Below, piece after piece: positions 1-8,637 of a stretch of 50,715 bases of DNA. The stretch lies in contig CAITEP010000013.1 of the NCBI GenBank assembly GCA_903891475.1, forward strand, positions 1 through 50,715. The letters run 5' to 3'. How positions within the stretch are numbered: the first letter of the stretch is position 1; every line of letters begins with the position of its first letter. Source of the stretch: an uncultured Mucilaginibacter sp. (lineage in GTDB: Bacteria; Bacteroidota; Bacteroidia; Sphingobacteriales; Sphingobacteriaceae). The position numbers and the translations under genes were made by a program. The notes under the pieces are model-generated. The model was not told where the DNA came from and did not search any database. It saw nothing but the letters and a program-made list of their open reading frames with translations.

Positions 1-2
1 AG

Positions 3-293
3 AGTATAGAAATTCCGAAAGAAATCATTTTAAAGAACCAGTATACCTATGAGCATAAGCACCTGAATGCCGGGGTTCGTTTCATGTTGGTTGCTTTACT
101 ATCTGTTATTTTAATTTCAACTGGCGTATCGGTCTACTTTTATAGCAGGTTTACCGAGGTAAAAGGTTTTGTAGATAATTTTGATTATTATAATAGAACT
201 TCCAATTGGCAACTCTCTTACTTTAAGTACATGGAGGCAAAGCACCCTAAGGACACAGAGGCATTCATGCAAGTACACCCGATGCCAAAATGA
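3..293 (+). CDS. C-terminal end of an unknown single-pass membrane protein (partial)
   Basis: The frame is open to the left edge, so this is the 3' end of a longer gene and the internal ATG at 84 is not its start. The visible part begins SIEIPKEIILKNQYTYEHKH. A hydrophobic segment follows (MLVALLSVILISTGVSVYFY), then a polar tail of about 45 residues rich in Tyr, Lys and His, ending in QVHPMPK. One membrane helix near the C-terminus is the only recognisable property. I do not recognise the family and assign no function. The next gene is about 400 bases away on the other strand. Confidence 0.6.
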   Translation, partial: SIEIPKEIILKNQYTYEHKHLNAGVRFMLVALLSVILISTGVSVYFYSRFTEVKGFVDNFDYYNRTSNWQLSYFKYMEAKHPKDTEAFMQVHPMPK

Positions 294-692
294 GAAGGTA
301 AATTTCATTTTACCGCTATCGGCTAAGGTAGCCAGCGGAGCTTAAAAATTCAAGGCTATACAAAGCGAAGCTGTTTGTTTATTTTTTAGTGCTACGGCCT
401 TGACTTTTACGCCCCTATGCCTTTGGGTGCCTAGACTTAAAAAATGAGGGGTATTGTAAAATTTTATTATAGTAACATTTAATTTTGAATTCATATGCAT
501 AAAATAAACATTTAATTATGTTCAGCTTTAGGCTCATACGGTCACAAACCTCAATAACCCTAAAGTTATAAATAAATTAGGAATTAGGGTAAAAGGTGTC
601 TAAAACTTAAAGAGTAAGAGGTTTTAAAAAACATGAATATCCAATGCTTGAAACTAAGTTTTTAGTCTAATAGCTCTAGTAATAAAGTATTA
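294..692. other. Intergenic region with imperfect inverted repeats
   Basis: No coding frame is convincing here. The left half holds inverted repeats: TCAAGGC (350-356) pairs with GCCTTGA (397-403), and CCCCT (412-416) pairs with AGGGG (447-451). It separates a rightward gene end from the leftward gene end at 693, so it may contain terminators for both, or a dispersed structured repeat. The right half (about 460-690) is plain AT-rich sequence in which I see nothing specific. Confidence 0.35.
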
Positions 693-2054
693 TTATATTT
701 TAAAGAAATTAACTTTTATAATATAAACTTTTATTCTGCTATCATCCTTTGACCTTTCTTGAAGTATTATTTCATCGCTAGAGTTAATAAAGGTTTTAAT
801 AACTAAATTAAGCTCTTTTATAATATTGCTTGCGGCTTTCTGATTATAGGTATAATCTAAACCTTTTTTTTCAGTAATCTTCATTAATGCTGCCGAAGTA
901 ACTCCATTTTTATTATTTAATAATAGTCTAATTACTTCGATAAATAAAGGTTCAAGGTATAATTTCTTATCTCTAAATTGTAAATGATCACTATTTAAGT
1001 TTATTAAATCAATTTTCGTTTTTTTAGCCTTTAAATATTTTAATAAATAATAAACCGCTACAATAAATCCCAAAAAAAGAATTGTGATTATTACGTTTTG
1101 TAAAACATGATTTGTTTTGTAAAGTTCTGTTTTGTAAAGAAATACCCCTAAAAGTTCAGCCTTTGTATAAATATAAAGTTCAGACTGTTCTTGCGACCTT
1201 GAATCCAATAAACAATAATATTTGTCATTGTAATGTATTAGATTATCAAGCTTACTCATGGTGAGGTTTCTTCTGTAATGCAACACTTCGTTTTTTTCAG
1301 CATCAATCGTAATTATTTCATTTTTAGAAGCATCAGAATACAAGTTGCCATTTTTGTCCAAACATTTCCATTCATTTTTACTCGTTTCTGTTAAATCACC
1401 TAAATTCGACCACAATCTTTTTTTTAAGTCGAACTTCCAACATTGGTTATAAGGGGTTGATTCAATTAGATTAAATTGATTTTGTATGTTACCATCAAAT
1501 AAGTAAACAATACTATCTTTTCTAAAAAATAAGTTTGAAGATGTACCTTCGGGCAAATTAGTATTTTTAATTGGTGTTAATACTTCCCATTCATGCGTTG
1601 AAAAATCAAAATATGTAAAAAAATTACGACAGGTGAAAAAGCCATAACCGCCATACCTGTAAATTCGATTTTTATAACAAAAAATTGAAGAATTAATTTG
1701 CATTTTATGTTCAAACGAATGATCTATACGTTTGAAAAAGCCATCATTAAAAACATATAAAAGCCCACCTTCATTTTGAATAAAATAAATACAGCTATCC
1801 GATGTAACTGAAATATATGAATTTAAAATGTTTTGTACCTCAACCGAACTGTTTAAATAACTTACTGAATCATTGAATTTGTTTCCAATTACATCGTATT
1901 TTACATAATAATGGTCAAGGAAGAAATAAATGGTAGGCTTTTTATTCACAGTAACCAATTCCATAGATTTTACCGCGCCGAATGGAAATTTAAGAGACCT
2001 GGCATAAATTATTTGGACAATTAGTATAAATGACAATGTAAAGTAAAATTTCAT
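693..2054 (-). CDS. Kelch-like membrane sensor with cytoplasmic winged-helix-like tail
   Basis: The 453-residue protein has a signal peptide (about 1-18), then roughly 300 residues of repeated beta-strand sequence with kelch-like units (for example YRYGGYGFF, CWKFDLKKRLWSNLG and YSDASKNEI). A single membrane helix lies at about 318-339, followed by a basic stop-transfer (KYLKAKKTK). The last 106 residues are cytoplasmic by this topology. They read like a compact helix-turn-helix or winged-helix domain (LFIEVIRLLLNNKNGVTSAALM, then QKAASNIIKELN and a beta wing). The layout suggests a one-piece transmembrane regulator that senses outside and binds DNA inside. Propeller and membrane helix are clear; DNA binding is inference. 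A LamG lipoprotein is divergent to it. Confidence 0.55.
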   Translation of the reverse strand: MKFYFTLSFILIVQIIYARSLKFPFGAVKSMELVTVNKKPTIYFFLDHYYVKYDVIGNKFNDSVSYLNSSVEVQNILNSYISVTSDSCIYFIQNEGGLLYVFNDGFFKRIDHSFEHKMQINSSIFCYKNRIYRYGGYGFFTCRNFFTYFDFSTHEWEVLTPIKNTNLPEGTSSNLFFRKDSIVYLFDGNIQNQFNLIESTPYNQCWKFDLKKRLWSNLGDLTETSKNEWKCLDKNGNLYSDASKNEIITIDAEKNEVLHYRRNLTMSKLDNLIHYNDKYYCLLDSRSQEQSELYIYTKAELLGVFLYKTELYKTNHVLQNVIITILFLGFIVAVYYLLKYLKAKKTKIDLINLNSDHLQFRDKKLYLEPLFIEVIRLLLNNKNGVTSAALMKITEKKGLDYTYNQKAASNIIKELNLVIKTFINSSDEIILQERSKDDSRIKVYIIKVNFFKI

Positions 2055-2140
2055 TTTTATTATTGGTTGTAGAAAATGCGATAAAAATGCTTTTGAGTTA
2101 TTAAATCTGATAAAATAAACTTTTCAAAATAACTAAAAAA

Positions 2141-2164
2141 ATACCGACAATGTAATGTCGGTAT
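2141..2164. terminator. Strong hairpin with flanking A and T runs between divergent genes
   Basis: ATACCGACA (2141-2149) and TGTCGGTAT (2156-2164) form a perfect 9-bp stem with a 6-base loop. An A run precedes it and CTTTTT follows, so it could terminate in either direction. It lies upstream of both the kelch-like gene (minus) and the LamG lipoprotein (plus), an unusual place for an ordinary terminator. Confidence 0.55.
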
Positions 2165-2223
2165 CTTTTTGTGGTATTAAACGAATTAAGAAATAGTTTT
2201 GATTAAGTTATAATTAGAAAACT

Positions 2224-3369
2224 ATGAAAAATCTACGACTACTTATTACATTATCCATGTTTGGTTTCAGCATTATTTCCTGTCAAAAACAGATTGATTA
2301 CCAACCTCAAATAACCCTTTTACAAGGGCAAATAACCTCTTTGCAATCAAGATGCGATTCATTGTCAAAAGCTCTTGTTAGTTCTAATAATACTGTTTTA
2401 AATATAAGTGCTGAATTATTAATACTTACTAATAATCAAAACAAACAAAAATTAAGCTTAGATAGTATAAGAACTCAAATAGCTGGTATCCTGACATCAA
2501 TAACAAACTTAAATACACAACTAAATCAGCAAAATACACTTATAAGCAATCTCACAACTGCTATGGCACAAGCCAATTCTAATATTGCTTCAATAGATAG
2601 CCAAATTGCAAATATTAATACCACAATAACAACACTTAAAAATCAATACAATGACTTACTGACACAATTAACAGACATTTTAAACCAACTAAATATACCC
2701 CCAACCTTAACTAATGGATTAATTGCTTACTATCCCTTTACTGGCAATAGCAATGATATTAGTGGCAATGGATTTAATGGAATTAATAATGGTGCAGTTT
2801 TAGCTACTGATAGATTCGGTAATTCAAACAATGCCTATTATTTTTCGGGAAATAATAATATAGTACTTCCGTTTTCGCAAACAAACATAATAAGTTATTC
2901 AGTTTCGGCATGGTTTAAAACAAGCTTAGGAGGAGTTATACTTGGTGGAAGGGGAAACAATGGAGAGGAGGGATTATCATTAACCGTTGAAAATAATAGT
3001 TTAAGTCCAACCTATCTCGGACAAGTTTTGTGGACATCTGAAAATAATTATGGGGGAATTGGTCAATTATCTAATCTTTCTTACCTTGATAATTCTTGGC
3101 ATAATGTTATTGGTACTTTTACAAGTAATGCTGGAAATATTACCCCAAGCGAGTTTGTTTTATATATAGATGGTGTTTTGATAAATTCAATTAATAGTAA
3201 TACCTCAAATCAAGCAACAACTTCTCCAATAAACAATAATAATACAAATTTACTATTAGGTAACCACCAATTGTATTCAAACGCTGGCTTCATAGGAATA
3301 TTGGACGATATTAGGATATATAATCGAGTGTTAACTCAAAATGAAATTACATATTTAGCTCAACATTAA
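2224..3369 (+). CDS. Coiled-coil lipoprotein with C-terminal LamG/concanavalin-like domain
   Basis: This is a 381-residue predicted surface lipoprotein. A lipobox ends at Cys20 (GFSIISC), followed by QKQ. Residues about 24-155 are a long Gln/Asn/Ser/Thr-rich coiled coil with repeated units such as ITSLNTQLNQQN and IDSQIANINTTITTLK. Residues about 162-381 form a LamG-like jelly roll: LIAYYPFTGNSNDISGNG at the start, FVLYIDGVLINS in the middle and GILDDIRIYNRVLTQNEI at the end. Such domains usually bind carbohydrate or mediate adhesion; the exact ligand is unknown. The ATG at 2224 is chosen because it opens a clean signal peptide. It is divergent to the kelch-like gene, but a link between them is only suggested by position. 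Confidence 0.75.
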   Translation: MKNLRLLITLSMFGFSIISCQKQIDYQPQITLLQGQITSLQSRCDSLSKALVSSNNTVLNISAELLILTNNQNKQKLSLDSIRTQIAGILTSITNLNTQLNQQNTLISNLTTAMAQANSNIASIDSQIANINTTITTLKNQYNDLLTQLTDILNQLNIPPTLTNGLIAYYPFTGNSNDISGNGFNGINNGAVLATDRFGNSNNAYYFSGNNNIVLPFSQTNIISYSVSAWFKTSLGGVILGGRGNNGEEGLSLTVENNSLSPTYLGQVLWTSENNYGGIGQLSNLSYLDNSWHNVIGTFTSNAGNITPSEFVLYIDGVLINSINSNTSNQATTSPINNNNTNLLLGNHQLYSNAGFIGILDDIRIYNRVLTQNEITYLAQH

Positions 3370-3609
3370 TCATGCTAAAAGTCAGTTATAACAATCTAAA
3401 TTATAAAATAGTTAGCAATTAGGCTTAAAAATGGATAGTACCTTTTCGAGGATAAATCTGGGATTTTGGTAGAATATTTATGTTCAATTCGTGATTTGCT
3501 TGAGCAATCTTCAAAGAACATAAAAAAAATTTATTCTATATGCCTAACTAAAAAATACTATTTGAAATATTTGTATGATCATAATTAATTCTAACGAAAA
3601 TTAAAAACA

Positions 3610-4083
3610 ATGAAAGAATTAGAAAACTACTGGAAGGTATTCATAGCTTTTTTGGAAGAAGCTGGCAATGAATTACACACGGTTCAAATAAATGGAAATA
3701 GAAATTTTAATTGGCAAGTGAGTATCAAAGATGGTAATATAATTGGGGTTGAAGTAAATAACCTTGGGAACGAACCATTTTTGCCAAATAATGTTTTTTA
3801 TGAAACCATTCAATTGTTAATTGAGTCTCCAAATCATGAAGCATTATTTGGCAATGTCTTTTCTCATAGATTAGGTGAAGAGGAGCTTGGACTTCGTTCT
3901 GTAGAAGGGCATGTTGCAAGTGTTGTTTATGGAAAGGAAATTGGATCAACTATTTTAATGAGAATAACCCCAATAAAGTATTTGTTAAGAGAAGCCAATA
4001 TTTGCAGTTTTATGGGTGGTTACCTAAGATTAAATCAAGATATAATTTTTGATTTGGATGAAACGGGGGCGATAAGGAATTAG
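3610..4083 (+). CDS. Hypothetical protein, probable N-terminal half of a frameshifted gene
   Basis: This 157-residue protein starts MKELENYWKVFIAFLEEAG and has no signal peptide or membrane segment. I do not recognise the family. Residues up to about 152 look like an ordinary folded domain (for example ITPIKYLLREANICSFMGGYLRL). The last few residues (AIRN) follow a run of five G (4065-4069). A one-base shift there continues directly into the downstream frame through an acidic linker (DKELDVEDFENDYD). The ORF probably ends prematurely because of a shift at the G tract. Confidence 0.5.
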   Translation: MKELENYWKVFIAFLEEAGNELHTVQINGNRNFNWQVSIKDGNIIGVEVNNLGNEPFLPNNVFYETIQLLIESPNHEALFGNVFSHRLGEEELGLRSVEGHVASVVYGKEIGSTILMRITPIKYLLREANICSFMGGYLRLNQDIIFDLDETGAIRN

Positions 4084-4112
4084 ATGTCGAAGATTTTGAA
4101 AATGACTATGAT

Positions 4113-4628
4113 TTGAAGGAACATAAACATCGATTTGCATGTTGGGCGGCAAGTAGAGCGGCAAGTGTAATAAACAATAGGTTTACAGTCCAACAGGGTA
4201 AGTCAATTTTAAACTCATTAAAGGATAAAAAATTTCCTGAACCATTAAATGGTCAAACATTTAATGAATTTCATAAAGGATTAAGAGAAGAATTGATAGA
4301 ATTAGCAGAAAAAAAGTACGGTCTAAAATGGACTCATGGAGTTGCTGCAAAACTTATAAACATATATCATAAAACAATTTTTATTTGCGATAGTAATGTT
4401 TCGAATAATATTGCAAATCTTATTCATCCACCTATTGATTTTATACTTTTAGATGCTCTTTCAAGAAGTTATACTGGTGAATTAAAAAGTGAATTCGAAA
4501 CTGCGAGGCAAATTAGATGGTCTAATTTTAATTCTGACCAATATGAAAATGTCATAAATTCAATCAGAATAGCAGTTGGCAGTAAACCTATATGGAAAAT
4601 AGAACAATATTGGAGAGGTTATCAATAA
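4113..4628 (+). CDS. Hypothetical protein, probable C-terminal half of the same gene
   Basis: This frame is open from 4062, but between there and the first conserved residues it has no ATG or GTG; only a TTG at 4113 could start it. The protein reads HRFACWAASRAASV, GKSILNSLKDKKF, FNEFHKGLREELIELAEKKYG, THGVAAKLINIYHK and HPPIDFILLDALSRS. It looks like a compact all-helical bacterial domain of unknown function; I give no activity. The lack of a good start and the coding-like acidic stretch upstream suggest it is translated as the second half of the 3610-4083 gene. Confidence 0.5.
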   Translation: MKEHKHRFACWAASRAASVINNRFTVQQGKSILNSLKDKKFPEPLNGQTFNEFHKGLREELIELAEKKYGLKWTHGVAAKLINIYHKTIFICDSNVSNNIANLIHPPIDFILLDALSRSYTGELKSEFETARQIRWSNFNSDQYENVINSIRIAVGSKPIWKIEQYWRGYQ

Positions 4629-4674
4629 AAACAATAAATATTAAAGCCCCATTTTCAGCCCCAGTAAAAAAATA

Positions 4675-4715
4675 AAAACCTTTAATCGATTGATTTTCAA
4701 TAGATTAAAGGTTTT
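4675..4715. terminator. Bidirectional terminator hairpin
   Basis: AAAACCTTTAATC (4675-4687) pairs with GATTAAAGGTTTT (4703-4715). An inner ATTGA/TCAAT stem is separated from it by one mismatch. It lies between the 3' end of the plus-strand hypothetical gene and the 3' end of the minus-strand tRNA, so it can serve both. Confidence 0.75.
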
Positions 4716-4720
4716 ATAAG

Positions 4721-4807
4721 CGGAGAGAGAGGGATTCGAACCCTCGGTACCGTTTCCAGTACGACAGTTTAGCAAACTGTTCCTTTCGGCCTCTCAGGCA
4801 TCTCTCC
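4721..4807 (-). tRNA. tRNA-Ser (anticodon GCU)
   Basis: Read on the minus strand, the acceptor stem is GGAGAGA paired with TCTCTCC, with discriminator G. The anticodon arm is ACAGT-TTGCTAA-ACTGT, giving anticodon GCU for serine AGC/AGU codons. A long variable arm is present between the anticodon and T arms, and the T arm is GAGGG-TTCGAAT-CCCTC. The length of 87 nt fits class II tRNA-Ser. CCA is not encoded. Confidence 0.95.
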
Positions 4808-4844
4808 GGTTGTTTTCAGTAAATCCTTTTTTTATAAAGGACTG

Positions 4845-4874
4845 CAAATATAGCAAAAGCCTTAATCCGTCAAA
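4845..4874 (-). promoter_or_regulatory. Bacteroidota-type promoter for tRNA-Ser
   Basis: On the minus strand, TTTG (4871-4874) is followed after 18 bases by TATATTTG (4845-4852), matching the TTTG/TAnnTTTG consensus. Transcription would start about 30 bases before the tRNA 5' end. Confidence 0.6.
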
Positions 4875-4958
4875 AAAAATATTTCATTATTGTTTGCTAG
4901 TGGTGTAAAGGCTTCACAATCTGTATCAATAATTCTTTTTTGTATGGTTATATTGTTG

Positions 4959-4976
4959 TCCCGATAGCTATCGGGA
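4959..4976. repeat. 18-bp perfect palindrome, possible dispersed repeat
   Basis: TCCCGATAGCTATCGGGA is perfectly self-complementary and much more GC-rich than its surroundings. GTTATATTGTT-like repeats flank it on both sides. It lies just downstream of pgpH and could act as its transcription terminator or be one copy of a genome-wide palindromic repeat. Confidence 0.6.
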
Positions 4977-5018
4977 TGTTATATTGTTATATTGTTGATT
5001 GTGGTAGGTTACTATCAA

Positions 5019-7085
5019 CTAATAATCAATCCGCACATGGTATATGCTCATGAGCATGCGCTTAAATATGGTTTTAATGGTTTCAATATCCTTTAGGGTA
5101 ATATTGCTATCCTTAAGTTGGTGCTGGTCGAGTTTGTATTGTACAATCCTATCCACCAAGCTGCTGATGGAATGCTCGTCGGGTTCTTTTAGCGAGCGTG
5201 AGGCTGCTTCAACCGAGTCGGCCAGCATCAATACTCCAGCCTCTCTTGAGAATGGCACCGGACCGGGATAGCGGAACGTATTTTCGTCTACTATGGTCTC
5301 AGGGAAGTTTTTGAGAAAGGATTGGTAAAAATAATCAACCCGGGTATCGCCGTGGTGGGTGCGGATAAAGTCGATTACAATTTCGGGCAGGTTGGCTTTT
5401 TTGGCCATCTCCACCCCTTTGCGCACGTGGCGTATAATAATTTGCGCGCTCTCCTGATACGATAGCTTATCGTGCGGATTAAAGCCAGAAGCCTGGTTCT
5501 CAATAAAATACAACGGATTTTCGAGCTTGCCAATATCATGGTACAAGGCACCAGCCCTTACCAATAAGGCATTACCCCCAATGGAATAGATAGCGTTTTC
5601 GGCCAGGTTAGCCACTTGCAGCGAGTGCTGGAAGGTACCGGGAGCGGTAAATGCCATTTCGCGCAATAAGGGTGCGTTGGTATTGGTAAGTTCAATCAAG
5701 GTAATGTCTGAAGTGAGTGAGAACACCTTTTCGAAAATATATATAAGCGGATAGGCCAGCAAGGTAAGCAGTACGCTTACCACAAATGGCAAAAAGTCCA
5801 TCCAATCAATATTGGAAAAATTACCTTCCTTTATGAGGGATATACCCAGAAAGGAAAGGAAATATATAAACGTAATAATCAACGCCGAAATTAAAAACTG
5901 CTCGCGCCTGTGCAAGTTTTTGATACTATAGATAGATACCATACCAGCCGTAATTTCAATAAAGGCAAATTCAAAGCTATTGGGTACAAAAAATCCCGCT
6001 ATCATTACCACCAGTAAATGGATATTGAGCGCCAAACGGGTATCAAACAATATCCTGATGATAATAGGTACAATACAATAAGGTATAAAATACAAATTAG
6101 GTAGCTGGAATTTGATAGCCATGGAGAGCGTAAAGAGCAAGGCGGTAACTACCAACAGGATCAGACTCACCAAACGGTTATCGTTAAAAATATCGCGCCT
6201 AAACAAGTACAGGAATACCATCAACAAAGTCATGGCTATACCCACCAACAAAAACTGACCAAGCAGAACCAAAAAGCGGTCGCCTTTTATCTTGGCATTG
6301 TCTTCAAAAGCTTGCTTAAACGATTGTAGTTTTTGATACACCTCATCGCTCACTATCGAGCCTTTGGCAATAATTACATCGCCCTTTTGCACCATACCGC
6401 GGGTGGTTGATAAATTATCAATGGCTTCTTTTTCAAGGCGGGAGGTCAATTTATTGTCGAACAATAAATTTGGTTGCAAATGTTCAACCAATAGTGCTAA
6501 AACAGGTTGATTGTTAAATGCGGTTACTTTTTCCAAGCCATTCTTGCTAAAAGCAATGGCCTCTTCCTGTGTAAAAACATCCCGACGGTTGAGGTCGGTG
6601 CCAATGTTATTGTTAAGGATGGTAATTTTAAAGTTATCGGTGTTTTGTTTGTTTTTCGGGATGGAATTTATAATGCCTTTGTTATAAATAGTTCCCAATA
6701 AATCGGAACAATATTTATAACAAGCGGGCTTTAGCTGATCTTTTAAACCTAGGCCGGGCCATTTTAGTTCAAAATCGTTTTTAAAGTCGGTTAATTGCTT
6801 TTCATCCAAACCATTGTTGTACTGATAAATAACCGAGGCGGAGATAAGGGCGGCTTTTTGGTCGTTAATAATTTCGTCCTGCGTTTTTAATATGGCGAAG
6901 CTATAGGGCGATAACAGGTCTTTTTGGTGCCAAATACGTCCTTTTTCAATATCGTAGCTAAACTTTGCTTGTTTTGGCAAGGTTAACACAATTACAGCGA
7001 TACTTACCAGCGTTAAAAATATTTTTATGTTGCTGGAGTATTTACGCAATAACGCTTTTTGGCGCGAGGACGATAATTTTGCCAT
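5019..7085 (-). CDS. pgpH: PgpH-type 7TM-HD cyclic-di-AMP phosphodiesterase
   Basis: This 688-residue protein has one N-terminal membrane helix (about 18-36) and an extracytoplasmic 7TMR-HDED-like domain (about 50-270, with YNKGI and KGDVIIAKGSIVSDEVY). A bundle of about seven membrane helices (about 275-455) follows, then a cytoplasmic HD domain. Catalytic metal ligands are visible: His487 (HSLQVANLAEN), His516-Asp517 (LYHDIGKLENP), the HH of IRTHHGD and Asp623 (MLADSVEA). Family members hydrolyse c-di-AMP to pApA. The architecture is complete and I see no defects. A TAAATTTG -7 box lies at 7103-7110. Confidence 0.9.
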   Translation of the reverse strand: MAKLSSSRQKALLRKYSSNIKIFLTLVSIAVIVLTLPKQAKFSYDIEKGRIWHQKDLLSPYSFAILKTQDEIINDQKAALISASVIYQYNNGLDEKQLTDFKNDFELKWPGLGLKDQLKPACYKYCSDLLGTIYNKGIINSIPKNKQNTDNFKITILNNNIGTDLNRRDVFTQEEAIAFSKNGLEKVTAFNNQPVLALLVEHLQPNLLFDNKLTSRLEKEAIDNLSTTRGMVQKGDVIIAKGSIVSDEVYQKLQSFKQAFEDNAKIKGDRFLVLLGQFLLVGIAMTLLMVFLYLFRRDIFNDNRLVSLILLVVTALLFTLSMAIKFQLPNLYFIPYCIVPIIIRILFDTRLALNIHLLVVMIAGFFVPNSFEFAFIEITAGMVSIYSIKNLHRREQFLISALIITFIYFLSFLGISLIKEGNFSNIDWMDFLPFVVSVLLTLLAYPLIYIFEKVFSLTSDITLIELTNTNAPLLREMAFTAPGTFQHSLQVANLAENAIYSIGGNALLVRAGALYHDIGKLENPLYFIENQASGFNPHDKLSYQESAQIIIRHVRKGVEMAKKANLPEIVIDFIRTHHGDTRVDYFYQSFLKNFPETIVDENTFRYPGPVPFSREAGVLMLADSVEAASRSLKEPDEHSISSLVDRIVQYKLDQHQLKDSNITLKDIETIKTIFKRMLMSIYHVRIDY

Positions 7086-7102
7086 CTATTTATTTAATCT
7101 GG

Positions 7103-7110
7103 CAAATTTA
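7103..7110 (-). promoter_or_regulatory. Candidate -7 box for pgpH
   Basis: The minus strand reads TAAATTTG, matching TAnnTTTG, about 18 bases before the pgpH start. No clear TTTG is seen upstream, so support is moderate. Confidence 0.35.
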
Positions 7111-7308
7111 CCATAAGTTTCTATTTTTTAAATTCTTTTGGTTTTTATAAACAAATTGTTCAGTTTTTTATGATTATAATAACATACTTAGCAAATCAAT
7201 AAAAAAAAATTAAAACAGTCCCGAATTTTAGTCCCCAAAATAAGAAATCATCAATAAAAGCAAAAACAACAAGGGAACGTTTACCCTAATTTAAACCAAC
7301 AAAAACCT

Positions 7309-7316
7309 TAAATTTG
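7309..7316 (+). promoter_or_regulatory. Candidate -7 box for the thiolase gene
   Basis: TAAATTTG matches TAnnTTTG and lies 21 bases before the ATG at 7338, which would give a very short leader. No TTTG is seen at the usual upstream distance. Confidence 0.35.
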
Positions 7317-7337
7317 GCAATTGCTAATTTTAGATAT

Positions 7338-8519
7338 ATGATGGAAGAGGTAGTTATTGTAGCCGCAACCCGCACGCCAATAGGTAGTTTTGGTGGTGCC
7401 CTGGCAGGCTTTAGTGCCACCCAATTAGGTGGTATAGTGATAAAATCGGCCATTGAGAAGGCTGGTATTAGTCCCGAGTTGGTTGATGAAGTGTTGATGG
7501 GCAATGTATTATCTGCCAATATTGGTCAGGCACCTGCTACACAGGCTGCCATTTATGGTGGCTTGCCTTATATCCCGGCAACTACCATTAATAAAGTATG
7601 CGCATCGGGTATGAAGGCGGTAATGCTGGCCGCGCAAAGCATCAGCCTTGGCGAAAAGGCTACCATTGTAGCTGGTGGTATGGAAAGCATGAGCAATGTG
7701 CCTTATTATTTAGATAAAGCCCGAAATGGCTATAGATTAGGCAACGGACAAATTATTGATGGCTTAGTAAAGGATGGATTATGGGATGTTTATAACGATT
7801 ACCATATGGGTTCGGCAGCGGAGCTTTGCGCTGTTGAATACAGTATAAGCAGGGAGCAACAGGATGCTTTTGCCATCAGCAGCTATCAAAGAGCGCAAAA
7901 GGCGCAAGCGGATGGTAGCTTTACAATGGAAATTACACCGATTGCGGTGACTGATAAAAAAGGAAATGTAATAAGTGTAACCGAGGATGAAGAACCGGCA
8001 ACCGTAAAATTTGAGAAAATACCCGGCCTGAAACCTGTATTTAAAAAAGATGGTACCATAACAGCCGCCAATGCCTCAACCCTGAATGATGGCGCCGCGG
8101 CCTTAGTATTGATGAGCAAAAGTAAGGCGGAAAGTTTGGGTTTAAAACCACTTGCCAAAATAGTAGCCTATGCCGATGCCCAACAAGCCCCCGAATGGTT
8201 TACCACCACACCTGCCAAAGCCATTCCATTGGCACTGCAAAAGGCCAATTTAAGCATAGCCGATATTGATTTTTATGAAATCAACGAAGCATTCTCGGTA
8301 GTTGCCATTGCCAATAACCAAATACTTACGCTCGATTCTGAAAAAGTAAACGTGCATGGTGGCGCGGTATCGCTTGGACATCCCCTGGGTGCCTCGGGTG
8401 CCAGAATTATCGTTACTTTGCTCAATGTTTTAAAACAACATGATGGCAGGTACGGTGTCGCGGCTATATGCAATGGTGGTGGTGGCGCAAGCGCAATTAT
8501 TATTGAGAACCTTCGTTAA
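7338..8519 (+). CDS. Acetyl-CoA C-acetyltransferase (thiolase)
   Basis: This degradative/biosynthetic thiolase of 393 residues interconverts two acetyl-CoA with acetoacetyl-CoA. The N-terminus is typical (EEVVIVAATRTPIGSFGG). The nucleophilic Cys88 is in INKVCASGMKAV. The C-terminal catalytic set is NEAFSVVAIAN, GGAVSLGHPLGASGA (His) and CNGGGGASA (Cys acid/base). An upstream in-frame TTG at 7314 would add eight non-conserved residues and overlap the -7 box, so the ATG pair at 7338/7341 is preferred. It is probably monocistronic with a secreted protein downstream. Confidence 0.92.
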   Translation: MMEEVVIVAATRTPIGSFGGALAGFSATQLGGIVIKSAIEKAGISPELVDEVLMGNVLSANIGQAPATQAAIYGGLPYIPATTINKVCASGMKAVMLAAQSISLGEKATIVAGGMESMSNVPYYLDKARNGYRLGNGQIIDGLVKDGLWDVYNDYHMGSAAELCAVEYSISREQQDAFAISSYQRAQKAQADGSFTMEITPIAVTDKKGNVISVTEDEEPATVKFEKIPGLKPVFKKDGTITAANASTLNDGAAALVLMSKSKAESLGLKPLAKIVAYADAQQAPEWFTTTPAKAIPLALQKANLSIADIDFYEINEAFSVVAIANNQILTLDSEKVNVHGGAVSLGHPLGASGARIIVTLLNVLKQHDGRYGVAAICNGGGGASAIIIENLR

Positions 8520-8637
8520 TGTTTTTTAAAAATTAACTATCTAATTTTAATATCTATTTTTGAAATCAATATTTATAAATTGGAAGCAGCTCGCATTAAA
8601 TAAAATGAATAATAGCTGTCTACCACCACCAACCAAA

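Noticed and set aside
117..308. Minus-strand ORF of 63 codons at the left edge
   Set aside because: It is antisense to the membrane protein frame that is open to the edge and shows no protein-like pattern.
7314..7337. TTG start for the thiolase eight codons upstream
   Set aside because: It overlaps the predicted -7 box and adds residues not typical of thiolases.
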